Source of the DNA: Pseudomonadota bacterium
GTDB lineage: Bacteria > Pseudomonadota > Alphaproteobacteria > Rhizobiales > Xanthobacteraceae
Assembly: GCA_023392205.1 (NCBI GenBank)
Contig: JAEVZN010000513.1
Span: forward strand, 1-7,313
DNA: 7,313 bases
Direction: 5' to 3'
Shown here: piece after piece, positions 1 to 6,166 of the stretch
How positions within the stretch are numbered: the first letter of the stretch is position 1
Layout: every line of letters starts with the position of its first letter
Position numbers and translations under genes: made by a program
The notes under the pieces: generated by a model
What the model was told of the DNA's origin: nothing
Database searches by the model: none
What the model saw: the letters and a program-made list of their open reading frames with translations, nothing else

Positions 1-542
1 GTATTGCGCGCAAGCGGTGAATGCGGTGCGCAGAACAGGGTGAGAGCATCGCGTGCCAGAATTTCGCGCCGCAATCCGTCCTCGCGATCGTCAAAAGTGC
101 CGATGGCGCAATCGGCTTCGCCGGACCGCAGCTTTTCCAGAATGAAGGCATTCCGGCCGTCGATGAGGCCCATCTCGATGCCGGGATTGGCGGCCGTGTA
201 TTCCGCAATAGCGGCGGGGACGATCATCGCTGCCAGCAATGGCGGCGCCGCGATCACGACCCGGCCGCGCTTCCGTTCGGAGAGATCCTTGACGTTGCGC
301 ACAGCGCGGTCGAGGTCGCTCAGCAGCTTGTCGGCGGATTGCAGAAATTCCTGACCGGCGCCCGTCAGTTCCACCCGCCGGGTGGTCCGGTCGAACAGGC
401 GCAGATTGAGCTCGCGCTCCAATTCGCGGATGCTGAGCGACAAGGCCGGCTGGGCGACCTTCAGCCGTTCGGCGGCGCGCGTGAAATTGCCGAATTCGGC
501 GACGGTCTTGAAGGCCTGAAGCTGACGCAAGGTGATATTCAT
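1..542 (-). CDS. LysR-family transcriptional regulator, N-terminal part (cut by window edge)
   Basis: A DNA-binding regulator of the LysR family, which typically controls a divergently transcribed neighbour in response to a pathway metabolite. The ATG reads on the minus strand at 542-540 and the frame stays open to base 1, giving 180 codons of a usual ~300. The protein opens MNITLRQLQAFKTVAEFGNF, the standard LysR start. A winged helix-turn-helix spans roughly residues 18-37, with the AAERL and QPALS segments, followed by the family signature LFDRTTRRVELTGAG near residues 49-63. A linker helix follows, and the effector domain begins around residue 90 (RGRVVIAAPPLLAAMIVP). The C-terminal half of the effector domain lies outside the window. 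It is transcribed away from the molybdenum hydroxylase gene, so it probably regulates that gene and those downstream, and possibly itself. The family call is secure; the effector is unknown. Confidence 0.93.
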   Translation of the reverse strand, partial: MNITLRQLQAFKTVAEFGNFTRAAERLKVAQPALSLSIRELERELNLRLFDRTTRRVELTGAGQEFLQSADKLLSDLDRAVRNVKDLSERKRGRVVIAAPPLLAAMIVPAAIAEYTAANPGIEMGLIDGRNAFILEKLRSGEADCAIGTFDDREDGLRREILARDALTLFCAPHSPLARN

Positions 543-552
543 ATTCTCAGCA

Positions 553-565
553 TATCAATAGATAA
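553..565. promoter_or_regulatory. Candidate LysR-type operator (T-N11-A box)
   Basis: TATC at 553-556 and GATA at 561-564 form an inverted repeat with a four-base centre. T553 and A565 fit the T-N11-A pattern of LysR-family sites. It lies 11 bases upstream of the LysR start and touches the candidate -10 at 563-568. The motif is short and AT-rich, so chance occurrence is quite possible. Confidence 0.35.
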
Positions 566-572
566 AATAATG

Positions 573-588
573 TCATCTTGTGAAATGA
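573..588. promoter_or_regulatory. Second candidate inverted repeat in the divergent region
   Basis: TCAT at 573-576 and ATGA at 585-588 are inverted around an eight-base centre that is itself partly symmetric (T578 pairs with A583). It sits about 20 bases from the first repeat, centre to centre, roughly two helical turns, and so might be the second half of a two-site LysR operator. It is imperfect and unsupported by any consensus for this regulator. Confidence 0.25.
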
Positions 589-660
589 ATGTCCGCCGCC
601 GACACTGGCGCGGTCCGCGCAGGCATCCGGCCGCGCGCTCTTGGATGCCCGTACGACGCC

Positions 661-2940
661 ATGGACCGTGCCCGCGACCAGGTTCTGCGCACGCAATGGA
701 TCGGCCAGCGCCTGCGCCGGTTCGAGGATCGTGCGCTTGTGACCGGTGCCGGGTCGTTTGTCACCGATCTGCATCTCCCCGGCATGCTGAGCCTGGCTTT
801 TGCCCGCAGCAATCACCCGCACGGGCTCATTGTCGGTCTGGATTGCGCGGAGGCCGAGGCGTCGCCGGGCGTGGTCGCTGTGCTGACCGGCAAGGATTTC
901 GCCGGGGTCGGGGAAGCGGCGGTCAATCAGGTTTTGCCGCAGATGCGGCATCTGCCATTCCCGGTCCTGCCGGCTCTGGAAATCAACGCGGTCGGCCAGC
1001 CGGTCGCCGCCGTGATCGCGGAAACGCCCCTGGCCGCGACCGAAGCTGCCGATCTGATCGTGGCGGAGATCGAACCGGTCCCGCTTTGGGATGACGAGCC
1101 GCCGGTCTATCGCCGTGCCTGGCGCAACGGAGATGCCGAAAGCGGCTTTGCAGCCGCGGCGCATATCGCGCGTGTCGAGATCGCGCATGCGCGCGTGGCA
1201 CCCGCTCCGATGGAGCCGCGCGCCGCGCTCGCCAATTGGGACGATGCAACCGGCTTTTTGACAGCATGGCTGTCGACACAGACGCCGCATCGCGCGCGTC
1301 AGGATCTCGCGACAATCCTGAACCTGCCGCAAGAGCAGATCCGGGTGATCGCCCCGGATGTCGGCGGCGCTTTCGGCGGCAAGGCGTCAATTTATCCGGA
1401 AGATGCTCTGGTGGCGCTGGCGGCCATGCGGCTGAAACGTCCGATCCTGTGGCGTGGCTCGCGGTCGGAGGATTTTCTCGCTGCGACGCAGGGACGTGGT
1501 GCGATCATCGCAGGCGAACTGGCCATTGACGGCGAAGGCCGCTTCCTCGCCTTGCGCGCGCACCTCGATTATCCGCTCGGGCATTGGCTGCCCTATAGCG
1601 CGGCGGTGCCCGGCAAGAACGCTGCACGCATCCTGCCCGGTCCCTATATTTGCGCGACCGTCGATATCGCCTTGCAGGGCCGTCAGGCGAATACGGCCGC
1701 GACCGGTATCTATCGCGGGGCGGGACGACCGGAAGCTGCGATGCTGATGGAGCGCCTGGCCGACCGGGCCGCAGCGCTCACCGGTCTCGATCCGTTCGAA
1801 ATACGTCGGCGAAATGCCGTCCCTGCCGATGCTTTTCCGCATGCGACGCCGACCGGCGAGACGCTCGATTCCGGGGACTATGTGCGGCTGTTGGACCTGG
1901 CCTTTGAGGCGGCCGATATCGATGCGGCCTATGCTGCGCGGGCGCAGCGCAGGGATGCCGGCGATGTCTGCGGCATCGGCGTTGCGCTTTACACAGAGCC
2001 TTGCGGGCATGGCTGGGAAAGCGCCGAGGTGCGACTCGATGCGGATGGCCGGATCGTGGCGGCGACCGGCTCCAGTGCGCAGGGGCAGGGCCGGGAAACC
2101 GGCTATGCGCAGATCCTGGCCGATGTGCTGCGCCAGAGTCCGCAGGACATTTTCGTCGCGCATGGCGACACCGCGGCATGCCCCGCCGGGATCGGGGCGC
2201 TGGCGAGCCGGTCGACACCGATCGGCGGCAGCGCCGTCATGCTTGCGGCCGAAGAATTCCGCGAAAAAGCCCGAAACTGCGCCGCCCGGCTGCTGCAGGC
2301 GGAGCCGGATCGCGTCGAACTGACGCCCGACGGGTTTGCCGTCCAGGTCCCCGTACGCCGCGTCCTGAGCTGGACGGATCTGGCGCGAATCGCGCAATCG
2401 GACGCTGAAATCGTTGCGGAATTCGGCGCAGGCTTGCGCACCCACCGGGTCTATGAGAGCGAGGGCGAGGCTTGGAGCAGCGGCTGCGTGGTGGCCCATG
2501 TGCGCATCGATCCGGAGACCGGCGTCCTGATTCTCGAGCGCATCGTCTGGGTCGACGATGCGGGTGTTGTGGTCAACCCCATGCTCGTAGAAGGTCAGAT
2601 GCTCGGTGGAATGGCGCAGGGAATAGGCGAAGCTCTGCTGGAGAGGATGGTGTACGACGAGGACGGTCAGCTGCTCACGGCCTCGTTCATGGATTATGCG
2701 CTGCCACGGGCCTGCCACATGCCCGATGTGCGCCTGTCGAAGATCGAGACGCCGAGCCCCTGCAATCCGCTGGGCGCCAAGGGCATCGGCGAAGCCGGCT
2801 GCGTCGGCGTGCCGGCCGCGATCGTGAATGCGGCGGTGGATGCGCTGTCACCCTTCGGCGTGACGCATCTGGATATGCCGCTGACCAGTGAGAAGCTATG
2901 GCAGGCCATGCGCAATGGCGTGCCGCGCGAAACAACATAA
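661..2940 (+). CDS. Xanthine dehydrogenase-family molybdopterin-binding subunit (CoxL-like large subunit)
   Basis: Large, molybdenum-cofactor subunit of a cytoplasmic molybdenum hydroxylase, which hydroxylates a carbon using water and passes electrons to FeS and FAD partners. From ATG 661 it has 759 residues, normal for single-chain CoxL-type subunits. The N-terminal a/b domain begins at about residue 13 with the family opening IGQRLRRFEDRALVTGAGSF. Cofactor motifs follow: GGAFGGK at 235-241, IYRGAGR at 350-356, and GAKGIGEAG near 705-713, whose Glu711 is the expected catalytic base. IYRGAGR matches the form II (AYRGAGR) type and not the VAYRCSFR loop of true CO dehydrogenase, so the substrate is probably organic. 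The same frame is open from an ATG at 589, which would add 24 residues. I prefer 661 because homologs begin shortly before the IGQ motif, but neither ATG has a clear ribosome site. No FeS or FAD subunit is adjacent. Confidence 0.93.
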   Translation: MDRARDQVLRTQWIGQRLRRFEDRALVTGAGSFVTDLHLPGMLSLAFARSNHPHGLIVGLDCAEAEASPGVVAVLTGKDFAGVGEAAVNQVLPQMRHLPFPVLPALEINAVGQPVAAVIAETPLAATEAADLIVAEIEPVPLWDDEPPVYRRAWRNGDAESGFAAAAHIARVEIAHARVAPAPMEPRAALANWDDATGFLTAWLSTQTPHRARQDLATILNLPQEQIRVIAPDVGGAFGGKASIYPEDALVALAAMRLKRPILWRGSRSEDFLAATQGRGAIIAGELAIDGEGRFLALRAHLDYPLGHWLPYSAAVPGKNAARILPGPYICATVDIALQGRQANTAATGIYRGAGRPEAAMLMERLADRAAALTGLDPFEIRRRNAVPADAFPHATPTGETLDSGDYVRLLDLAFEAADIDAAYAARAQRRDAGDVCGIGVALYTEPCGHGWESAEVRLDADGRIVAATGSSAQGQGRETGYAQILADVLRQSPQDIFVAHGDTAACPAGIGALASRSTPIGGSAVMLAAEEFREKARNCAARLLQAEPDRVELTPDGFAVQVPVRRVLSWTDLARIAQSDAEIVAEFGAGLRTHRVYESEGEAWSSGCVVAHVRIDPETGVLILERIVWVDDAGVVVNPMLVEGQMLGGMAQGIGEALLERMVYDEDGQLLTASFMDYALPRACHMPDVRLSKIETPSPCNPLGAKGIGEAGCVGVPAAIVNAAVDALSPFGVTHLDMPLTSEKLWQAMRNGVPRETT

Positions 2941-2946
2941 AGAGGA
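2941..2946 (+). promoter_or_regulatory. Ribosome binding site of the DapA-like gene
   Basis: AGAGGA begins immediately after the TAA of the molybdenum subunit gene and lies eight bases before ATG 2955. It fixes that start and shows that the two genes are tightly packed in one operon. Confidence 0.75.
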
Positions 2947-2954
2947 CCTGAGCG

Positions 2955-3938
2955 ATGAAATATACCCGCGAGGACGCCAAAGCCTATTCCCGCGAGCATA
3001 TGAAGGGCATCTGGGCCGCGGCGCTGACCCCGCTGACCCCCGATCTGCAGATCGACGAGAAGGGCTTCGCCTCCAACCTGCATCACTGGAACAAGGACCT
3101 CGGCATTGACGGCGTGTTCATCGCCGGCAAGCAGGGCGAGTTCTTTTCCATGTCGGTGCCGGAGCGCAAGCGCACCTTCGAGATCGCGGTCGACGCGGCC
3201 AATAAAGACGGCTTCCAGACCATCATGTCCTGTTCCGACCAGAACATCGACACGGTGATCGATCTGGCCAAGCACGCCGAAGCCGTCGGCGCCGATTACA
3301 TCGTGGTGCATGCGCCGGTTCTGCACTTCCTGAAATCGCAGGACGAGACGCTGTACGAATATTACAAATATATCGGCGAGCAGACCAATATCGGCATCGC
3401 GATGTGGAGCCATCCGGATTCCGGTTATCTGATGAGTCCGGAATTGTGCACGCGCATTGCCGATCTGCCCAATATCGTGGCGATCAAGTATTCCGTGCCG
3501 CGCGAGATGTACAAGAAGCTGACGCAACTCGCGGGCGACAAGATTCTGGTCTCGACCGCGTCCGAAGACGAGTGGCTCGACAACATTCTCGAACTCGGCT
3601 GGAAGCTCTATCTCTGCTCGAACCCGCCATATCTGTATCAGACCGCCGTCGACCGGCGCATGCGTGAATACACCGATCTCGCATTCAAGGGCGATGCGGC
3701 CGCTGCCCGCAAGGTGCGCGACAGCCTCAATCCGGTGCGCGAAGCCTTCAGGAAGTCACGTCCGCCGGAGAAAGGGCACGCGCATGCCAAATACTGGCAG
3801 GAACTGCTCGGTCAGGCTGCGGGGCCGGTGCGCCGTCCGATGCTGCCGTTGACCGATGCGGAGAAGGCCAATGTGCGCGCCGCTCTGGCGGGCTCTGGCT
3901 TGAAACTTGCTAACAGCGAGAAATCCTCGGCCGCGTGA
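2955..3938 (+). CDS. DapA-superfamily (dihydrodipicolinate synthase-like) Schiff-base lyase/aldolase
   Basis: A class I (lysine Schiff-base) TIM-barrel enzyme of 327 residues, in a superfamily that includes dihydrodipicolinate synthase, N-acetylneuraminate lyase, sugar-acid dehydratases and aromatic hydratase-aldolases. The barrel begins near residue 17 (KGIWAAALTPLTPD). The GxxGE loop is GKQGE at 58-62, and the Schiff-base lysine is Lys178 in VAIKYSV. Compared by eye with E. coli DapA, Thr44 becomes Lys59, the Tyr106/Tyr107 pair becomes Val122/Leu123, Tyr133 becomes Met150 and Arg138 becomes Asp155 (MWSHPDSG). The spacing from that glycine to the catalytic lysine, 21 residues, is the same in both. 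It is therefore very unlikely to make dihydrodipicolinate. The C-terminal tail (about 265-327) is longer than in DapA, as in some catabolic members. Its place after the molybdenum hydroxylase suggests a carbon-carbon cleavage, hydratase or dehydratase step on the same substrate. The exact reaction is unknown. Confidence 0.88.
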   Translation: MKYTREDAKAYSREHMKGIWAAALTPLTPDLQIDEKGFASNLHHWNKDLGIDGVFIAGKQGEFFSMSVPERKRTFEIAVDAANKDGFQTIMSCSDQNIDTVIDLAKHAEAVGADYIVVHAPVLHFLKSQDETLYEYYKYIGEQTNIGIAMWSHPDSGYLMSPELCTRIADLPNIVAIKYSVPREMYKKLTQLAGDKILVSTASEDEWLDNILELGWKLYLCSNPPYLYQTAVDRRMREYTDLAFKGDAAAARKVRDSLNPVREAFRKSRPPEKGHAHAKYWQELLGQAAGPVRRPMLPLTDAEKANVRAALAGSGLKLANSEKSSAA

Positions 3939-3970
3939 ACCGCAGACTTTTCGTTCAACCGATAACAAAC

Positions 3971-3987
3971 GCTGCCTGGAAGGCAGC
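3971..3987 (+). other. Perfect 7-bp hairpin upstream of the SBP1 start
   Basis: GCTGCCT at 3971-3977 pairs exactly with AGGCAGC at 3981-3987 around a three-base GGA loop. It lies in the 71-base gap between the DapA-like stop and the SBP1 ATG at 4010. No T-run follows, so it is not an intrinsic terminator. It overlaps the purine run GGAAGG (3978-3983) that would serve an upstream in-frame ATG at 3992, but leaves GGAG at 4002-4005 free for ATG 4010. It may be an RNA stability or processing element, or may limit initiation at 3992. Confidence 0.5.
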
Positions 3988-4009
3988 ACGAATGACAAAC
4001 TGGAGTGTG

Positions 4010-5194
4010 ATGGTGAAGTTCAAGTCGTTGGCCAAGTCATTGGCATTATGTGTCGCTGCAATGGTGTTCGGTGCATCTCAGGCGCCGGCCCAGCAGCCGG
4101 TCAAGATCGGTTTCATCACCACGCTTTCCGGGCCGGGCGGCTATCTCGGACAGGACATCCGCGACGCTTTCCAGCTTCGCATCAAGGAAGAGGGCGGTAC
4201 GCTTGGCGGAATTCCCGTCGAATTGCTGATCGAGGATGACGGCCTCAAGCCCGGTCAGGCCAAGCAGATCGCCGAACGCTTCATGAAGTCCGAAGGCGTG
4301 AAGCTGTTCACCGGCATCGTCTTCTCGAACGTGGCCGGCGCGGTGGTGCCGGACGTGGTCGACAATGGCGGCATCTTCGTCAGCGCCAATGCCGGACCGT
4401 CGAACTTTGCCGGCAAGGAATGCCACAAGAACTACTTCGTGATGTCGTGGCTGACCGACACGATGCAGGGCAGTGCCGGGCAAAATGCGACATCGCTCGG
4501 CTACAAGCGCGCATTTGTGCTGGCGCCGAACTACACGGCCGGCAAGGACGCGATCGAGGGCTTCAAGCGTTTCTTCAAGGGCGAGATCATCGGCGAGGTC
4601 TATACGCGCCTCGACCAGACCGATTACGCCTCCGAAATGGCGCAGATCCGCGCCGCCAAGCCTGACGTGGTGTTCCACTTCCATCCCGGCGGTCTGGGCA
4701 TCGCCTTCATGCGCCAGTATCAGCAGGCCGGATTGCTCGGCACCATTCCCATGGTACTGGCCGAACCGTCCATGGATCATGTGCTGCTGAAGACCATCGG
4801 CGAAGCGTCGCTCGGCACCGATGTATCGGGTGCGTGGAATACCGATTTCGATAATCCGGTGAACAAGAAGTTCGTCGAAGACTTCACCAAGGCCTATGGC
4901 CGCACGCCGACCATGTATGCCGCACAAGGCTACGACACGGCGATTGCCATCGGTGCGGCGCTGAAGGCGGTCGGCGGCAAGGTCGAGAATGCGGACGGGT
5001 TCCGTGCCGCGATGCTGAAGGCCGATTACGACCTCACGCGCGGGCCTTTCAAGTTCGGCACCAATCAGCATCCGGTGCAGGATTGGTACGCGATGAAGGT
5101 GGAGAAGGATGCGTCCGGCGCAATTGTCCTCAAGACCCGCGAGAAGATCCTGACCAGCTACGGCGATCCCTACGCAAAGGATTGCAAACTGTGA
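4010..5194 (+). CDS. ABC transporter substrate-binding protein, LivK/Peripla_BP_6 type (SBP1)
   Basis: Periplasmic type-I solute-binding protein of the branched-chain amino acid transporter class (HAAT), which delivers a small molecule to an ABC importer. From ATG 4010 it has 394 residues. Residues 1-27 are a Sec signal peptide: Lys3, Lys5 and Lys9, then the hydrophobic LALCVAAMVFGA, with APA before a probable cut at Gln28. The mature part opens QQPVKIGFITTLSGPGGYLG, the usual ligand-loop start of the family. It has two cysteines, Cys138 in KECHKNYF and Cys392 three residues from the end, which may form a disulfide. Other in-frame starts are ATG 3992 and GTG 3935. I chose 4010 because its 27-residue signal peptide nearly matches the 28 of paralog SBP2, with GGAG four bases upstream. 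No permease or ATPase gene is in the window. Members of this class bind amino acids, amides, aromatic acids and more, so the ligand cannot be assigned. Confidence 0.92.
   Translation: MVKFKSLAKSLALCVAAMVFGASQAPAQQPVKIGFITTLSGPGGYLGQDIRDAFQLRIKEEGGTLGGIPVELLIEDDGLKPGQAKQIAERFMKSEGVKLFTGIVFSNVAGAVVPDVVDNGGIFVSANAGPSNFAGKECHKNYFVMSWLTDTMQGSAGQNATSLGYKRAFVLAPNYTAGKDAIEGFKRFFKGEIIGEVYTRLDQTDYASEMAQIRAAKPDVVFHFHPGGLGIAFMRQYQQAGLLGTIPMVLAEPSMDHVLLKTIGEASLGTDVSGAWNTDFDNPVNKKFVEDFTKAYGRTPTMYAAQGYDTAIAIGAALKAVGGKVENADGFRAAMLKADYDLTRGPFKFGTNQHPVQDWYAMKVEKDASGAIVLKTREKILTSYGDPYAKDCKL
5176..5194 (+). promoter_or_regulatory. Internal ribosome site and GTGA stop/start overlap for the hydrolase gene
   Basis: AAAGGA at 5176-5181 lies within the last codons of SBP1, nine bases before GTG 5191. 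The GTG shares bases with the SBP1 TGA (5192-5194), forming GTGA at 5191-5194. This arrangement usually means translational coupling. It also decides the start: the longer in-frame ATG at 5083 would lie deep inside SBP1 and add residues unlike any hydrolase N-terminus. Confidence 0.75.
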
Positions 5195-6111
5195 GTGGCG
5201 TTGACTCGTCGCCTGCCGGTGCCAAGGACGCTCAAACGGGCGATCGCTTGCGGATCGGCGGCGCGACGATCGACCGTCTGGCGGATATCCAGGGGATTGC
5301 CTGGCCATCCACTGCGCTGTTTGCCGCTCTCAAGGGCGATGTCCTGAAAGAAGCCGCCGCGAAATATCCGCAGGCGGCCGATGCGCAAGCCGGGACGATT
5401 GCACTCAGCTTCAACTCCTACATTGTGAAGACGGCGGATGTCCTCTGTCTGATCGATGCCGGGATCGGCAACGACAAGGAGCGGCCGGACCGGCCCGCAT
5501 GGCACCGGCGGCAGGGCGATTTCATGGATCGCCTGGCGGCGCTGGGTTATGCGCCGGAGCAATTCGATCTGGTCGTCAATACGCATCTTCATGCCGACCA
5601 TGTCGGCTGGAATACGGTGCTGGTCGACGGAACATGGCAGCCCGCTTTCCCCAATGCGCGATATGTGGTGGCGCAATCCGAACTGGCGCATTGGAGCGGG
5701 TTGTATCGCAGCGATAGCCACACGCTGCACGGTGCCTATGCCGACAGCGTGGCGCCCATTCGCGATGCCGGACTTTATGACGCAGTCGTACCGCCGGCCG
5801 AGATCGCGCCCGGCCTGTGGCTCGAACCGGCGCCCGGACATACGCTCGGCATGGCGGTGGTGCGGCTGAAAACGCAGGAGGGCGACGTCCTGTTCATGGC
5901 CGATGTGCTGCACAGCCCGATCCAGCTCACATCGCCGGAGATGACATCCAATTTCTGCGTGGAGCCGGGACTCTCGCGGGCCACACGGCTGCGGCTTTTG
6001 GACGAATGTGCCGGGACGCAGACGATTGTCGCGCCTTACCATTTTCCTCCCCCCGCATTTGGACGTATCGTGAGGTCAGGTGCGACTTATGTTCTCGAGC
6101 CTCTGACGTAA
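5191..6111 (+). CDS. Metallo-beta-lactamase-fold hydrolase (lactonase/esterase-like)
   Basis: A metal-dependent hydrolase of the metallo-beta-lactamase fold, 306 residues from GTG 5191, with no signal peptide and so probably cytoplasmic. The fold's metal ligands are all present: the HxHxDH motif as His132, His134, Asp136 and His137 (NTHLHADHVGWN), His217 in PGHTLG, the bridging Asp238 in LFMADVLHSP, and His284 in VAPYHFP. A complete set predicts a working dinuclear site. The layout, with a ~130-residue section before HxHxDH and an ADVLHSPIQL strand, resembles the subgroup containing acyl-homoserine lactonases and methyl parathion hydrolase, more than glyoxalase II or true beta-lactamases. That subgroup acts on lactones, esters and phosphoesters. 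Its overlap with SBP1 and position before SBP2 suggest that it acts on the imported compound or on a ring-opening intermediate. A quorum-quenching role is possible but the catabolic context makes it less likely. The substrate is unknown. Confidence 0.9.
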   Translation: MSGVDSSPAGAKDAQTGDRLRIGGATIDRLADIQGIAWPSTALFAALKGDVLKEAAAKYPQAADAQAGTIALSFNSYIVKTADVLCLIDAGIGNDKERPDRPAWHRRQGDFMDRLAALGYAPEQFDLVVNTHLHADHVGWNTVLVDGTWQPAFPNARYVVAQSELAHWSGLYRSDSHTLHGAYADSVAPIRDAGLYDAVVPPAEIAPGLWLEPAPGHTLGMAVVRLKTQEGDVLFMADVLHSPIQLTSPEMTSNFCVEPGLSRATRLRLLDECAGTQTIVAPYHFPPPAFGRIVRSGATYVLEPLT

Positions 6112-6152
6112 TGTCGGGTCGCGAGAGCGGACGATGCAGCGATTGCAACAAC

Positions 6153-6157
6153 AGGAG
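6153..6157 (+). promoter_or_regulatory. Ribosome binding site fixing the GTG start of SBP2
   Basis: AGGAG lies nine bases before GTG 6167. An in-frame ATG at 6134 also exists but lacks a comparable site and would put a polar, glutamine-rich stretch in front of the signal peptide. The site is in the 55-base gap after the hydrolase gene, which contains no terminator-like hairpin. Confidence 0.7.
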
Positions 6158-6166
6158 ACGAGTGCA

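Larger units (their letters stand above)
543..660. promoter_or_regulatory. Divergent regulatory region between the LysR gene and the catabolic genes
   Basis: The interval between the two divergent start codons contains the only clearly AT-rich patch in the window, about 536-590, in otherwise GC-rich DNA. This is the expected place for both promoters and the LysR binding sites. A possible -10 hexamer for the rightward genes is TAAAAT at 563-568 (five of six to consensus), but no convincing -35 is present, as expected for an activator-dependent promoter. Two small inverted repeats are listed separately. Bases 589-660 are GC-rich and may be either untranslated leader or the first codons of the next gene. 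Confidence 0.6.

Noticed and set aside
21..1094. Plus-strand open frame of 357 codons across the LysR gene and the start of the molybdenum subunit gene.
   Set aside because: It crosses a divergent promoter region and two well-recognised genes in the wrong frame. Its arginine- and glycine-rich translation has no domain.
1387..2718. Long open frame (443 codons) on the minus strand opposite the molybdenum subunit gene.
   Set aside because: It mirrors a strongly recognised gene, has no recognisable motifs and arises from GC-rich codon use in the sense gene.
661..2940. Naming the large subunit carbon monoxide dehydrogenase (coxL).
   Set aside because: The active-site loop lacks the cysteine of the Mo-Cu centre and the partner subunits are not adjacent.
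2955..3938. Naming the lyase dapA and assigning it to lysine synthesis.
   Set aside because: Key DHDPS residues are replaced and the context is catabolic.
5083..5190. Upstream ATG at 5083 as the start of the hydrolase.
   Set aside because: It would overlap SBP1 by 112 bases and add residues unrelated to the fold, whereas GTG 5191 has a proper ribosome site and a GTGA overlap.
4046..5308. Minus-strand open frame of 420 codons opposite SBP1, resembling another of 436 codons at 5927-7237 opposite SBP2.
   Set aside because: The two resemble each other only because the sense genes are paralogs. Each sense strand has a signal peptide, a family fold and ribosome sites; the antisense frames have none.
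6112..6166. Possible terminator or promoter between the hydrolase and SBP2.
   Set aside because: No stem followed by a T-run and no convincing -35/-10 pair in the 55 bases; only the ribosome site is clear.
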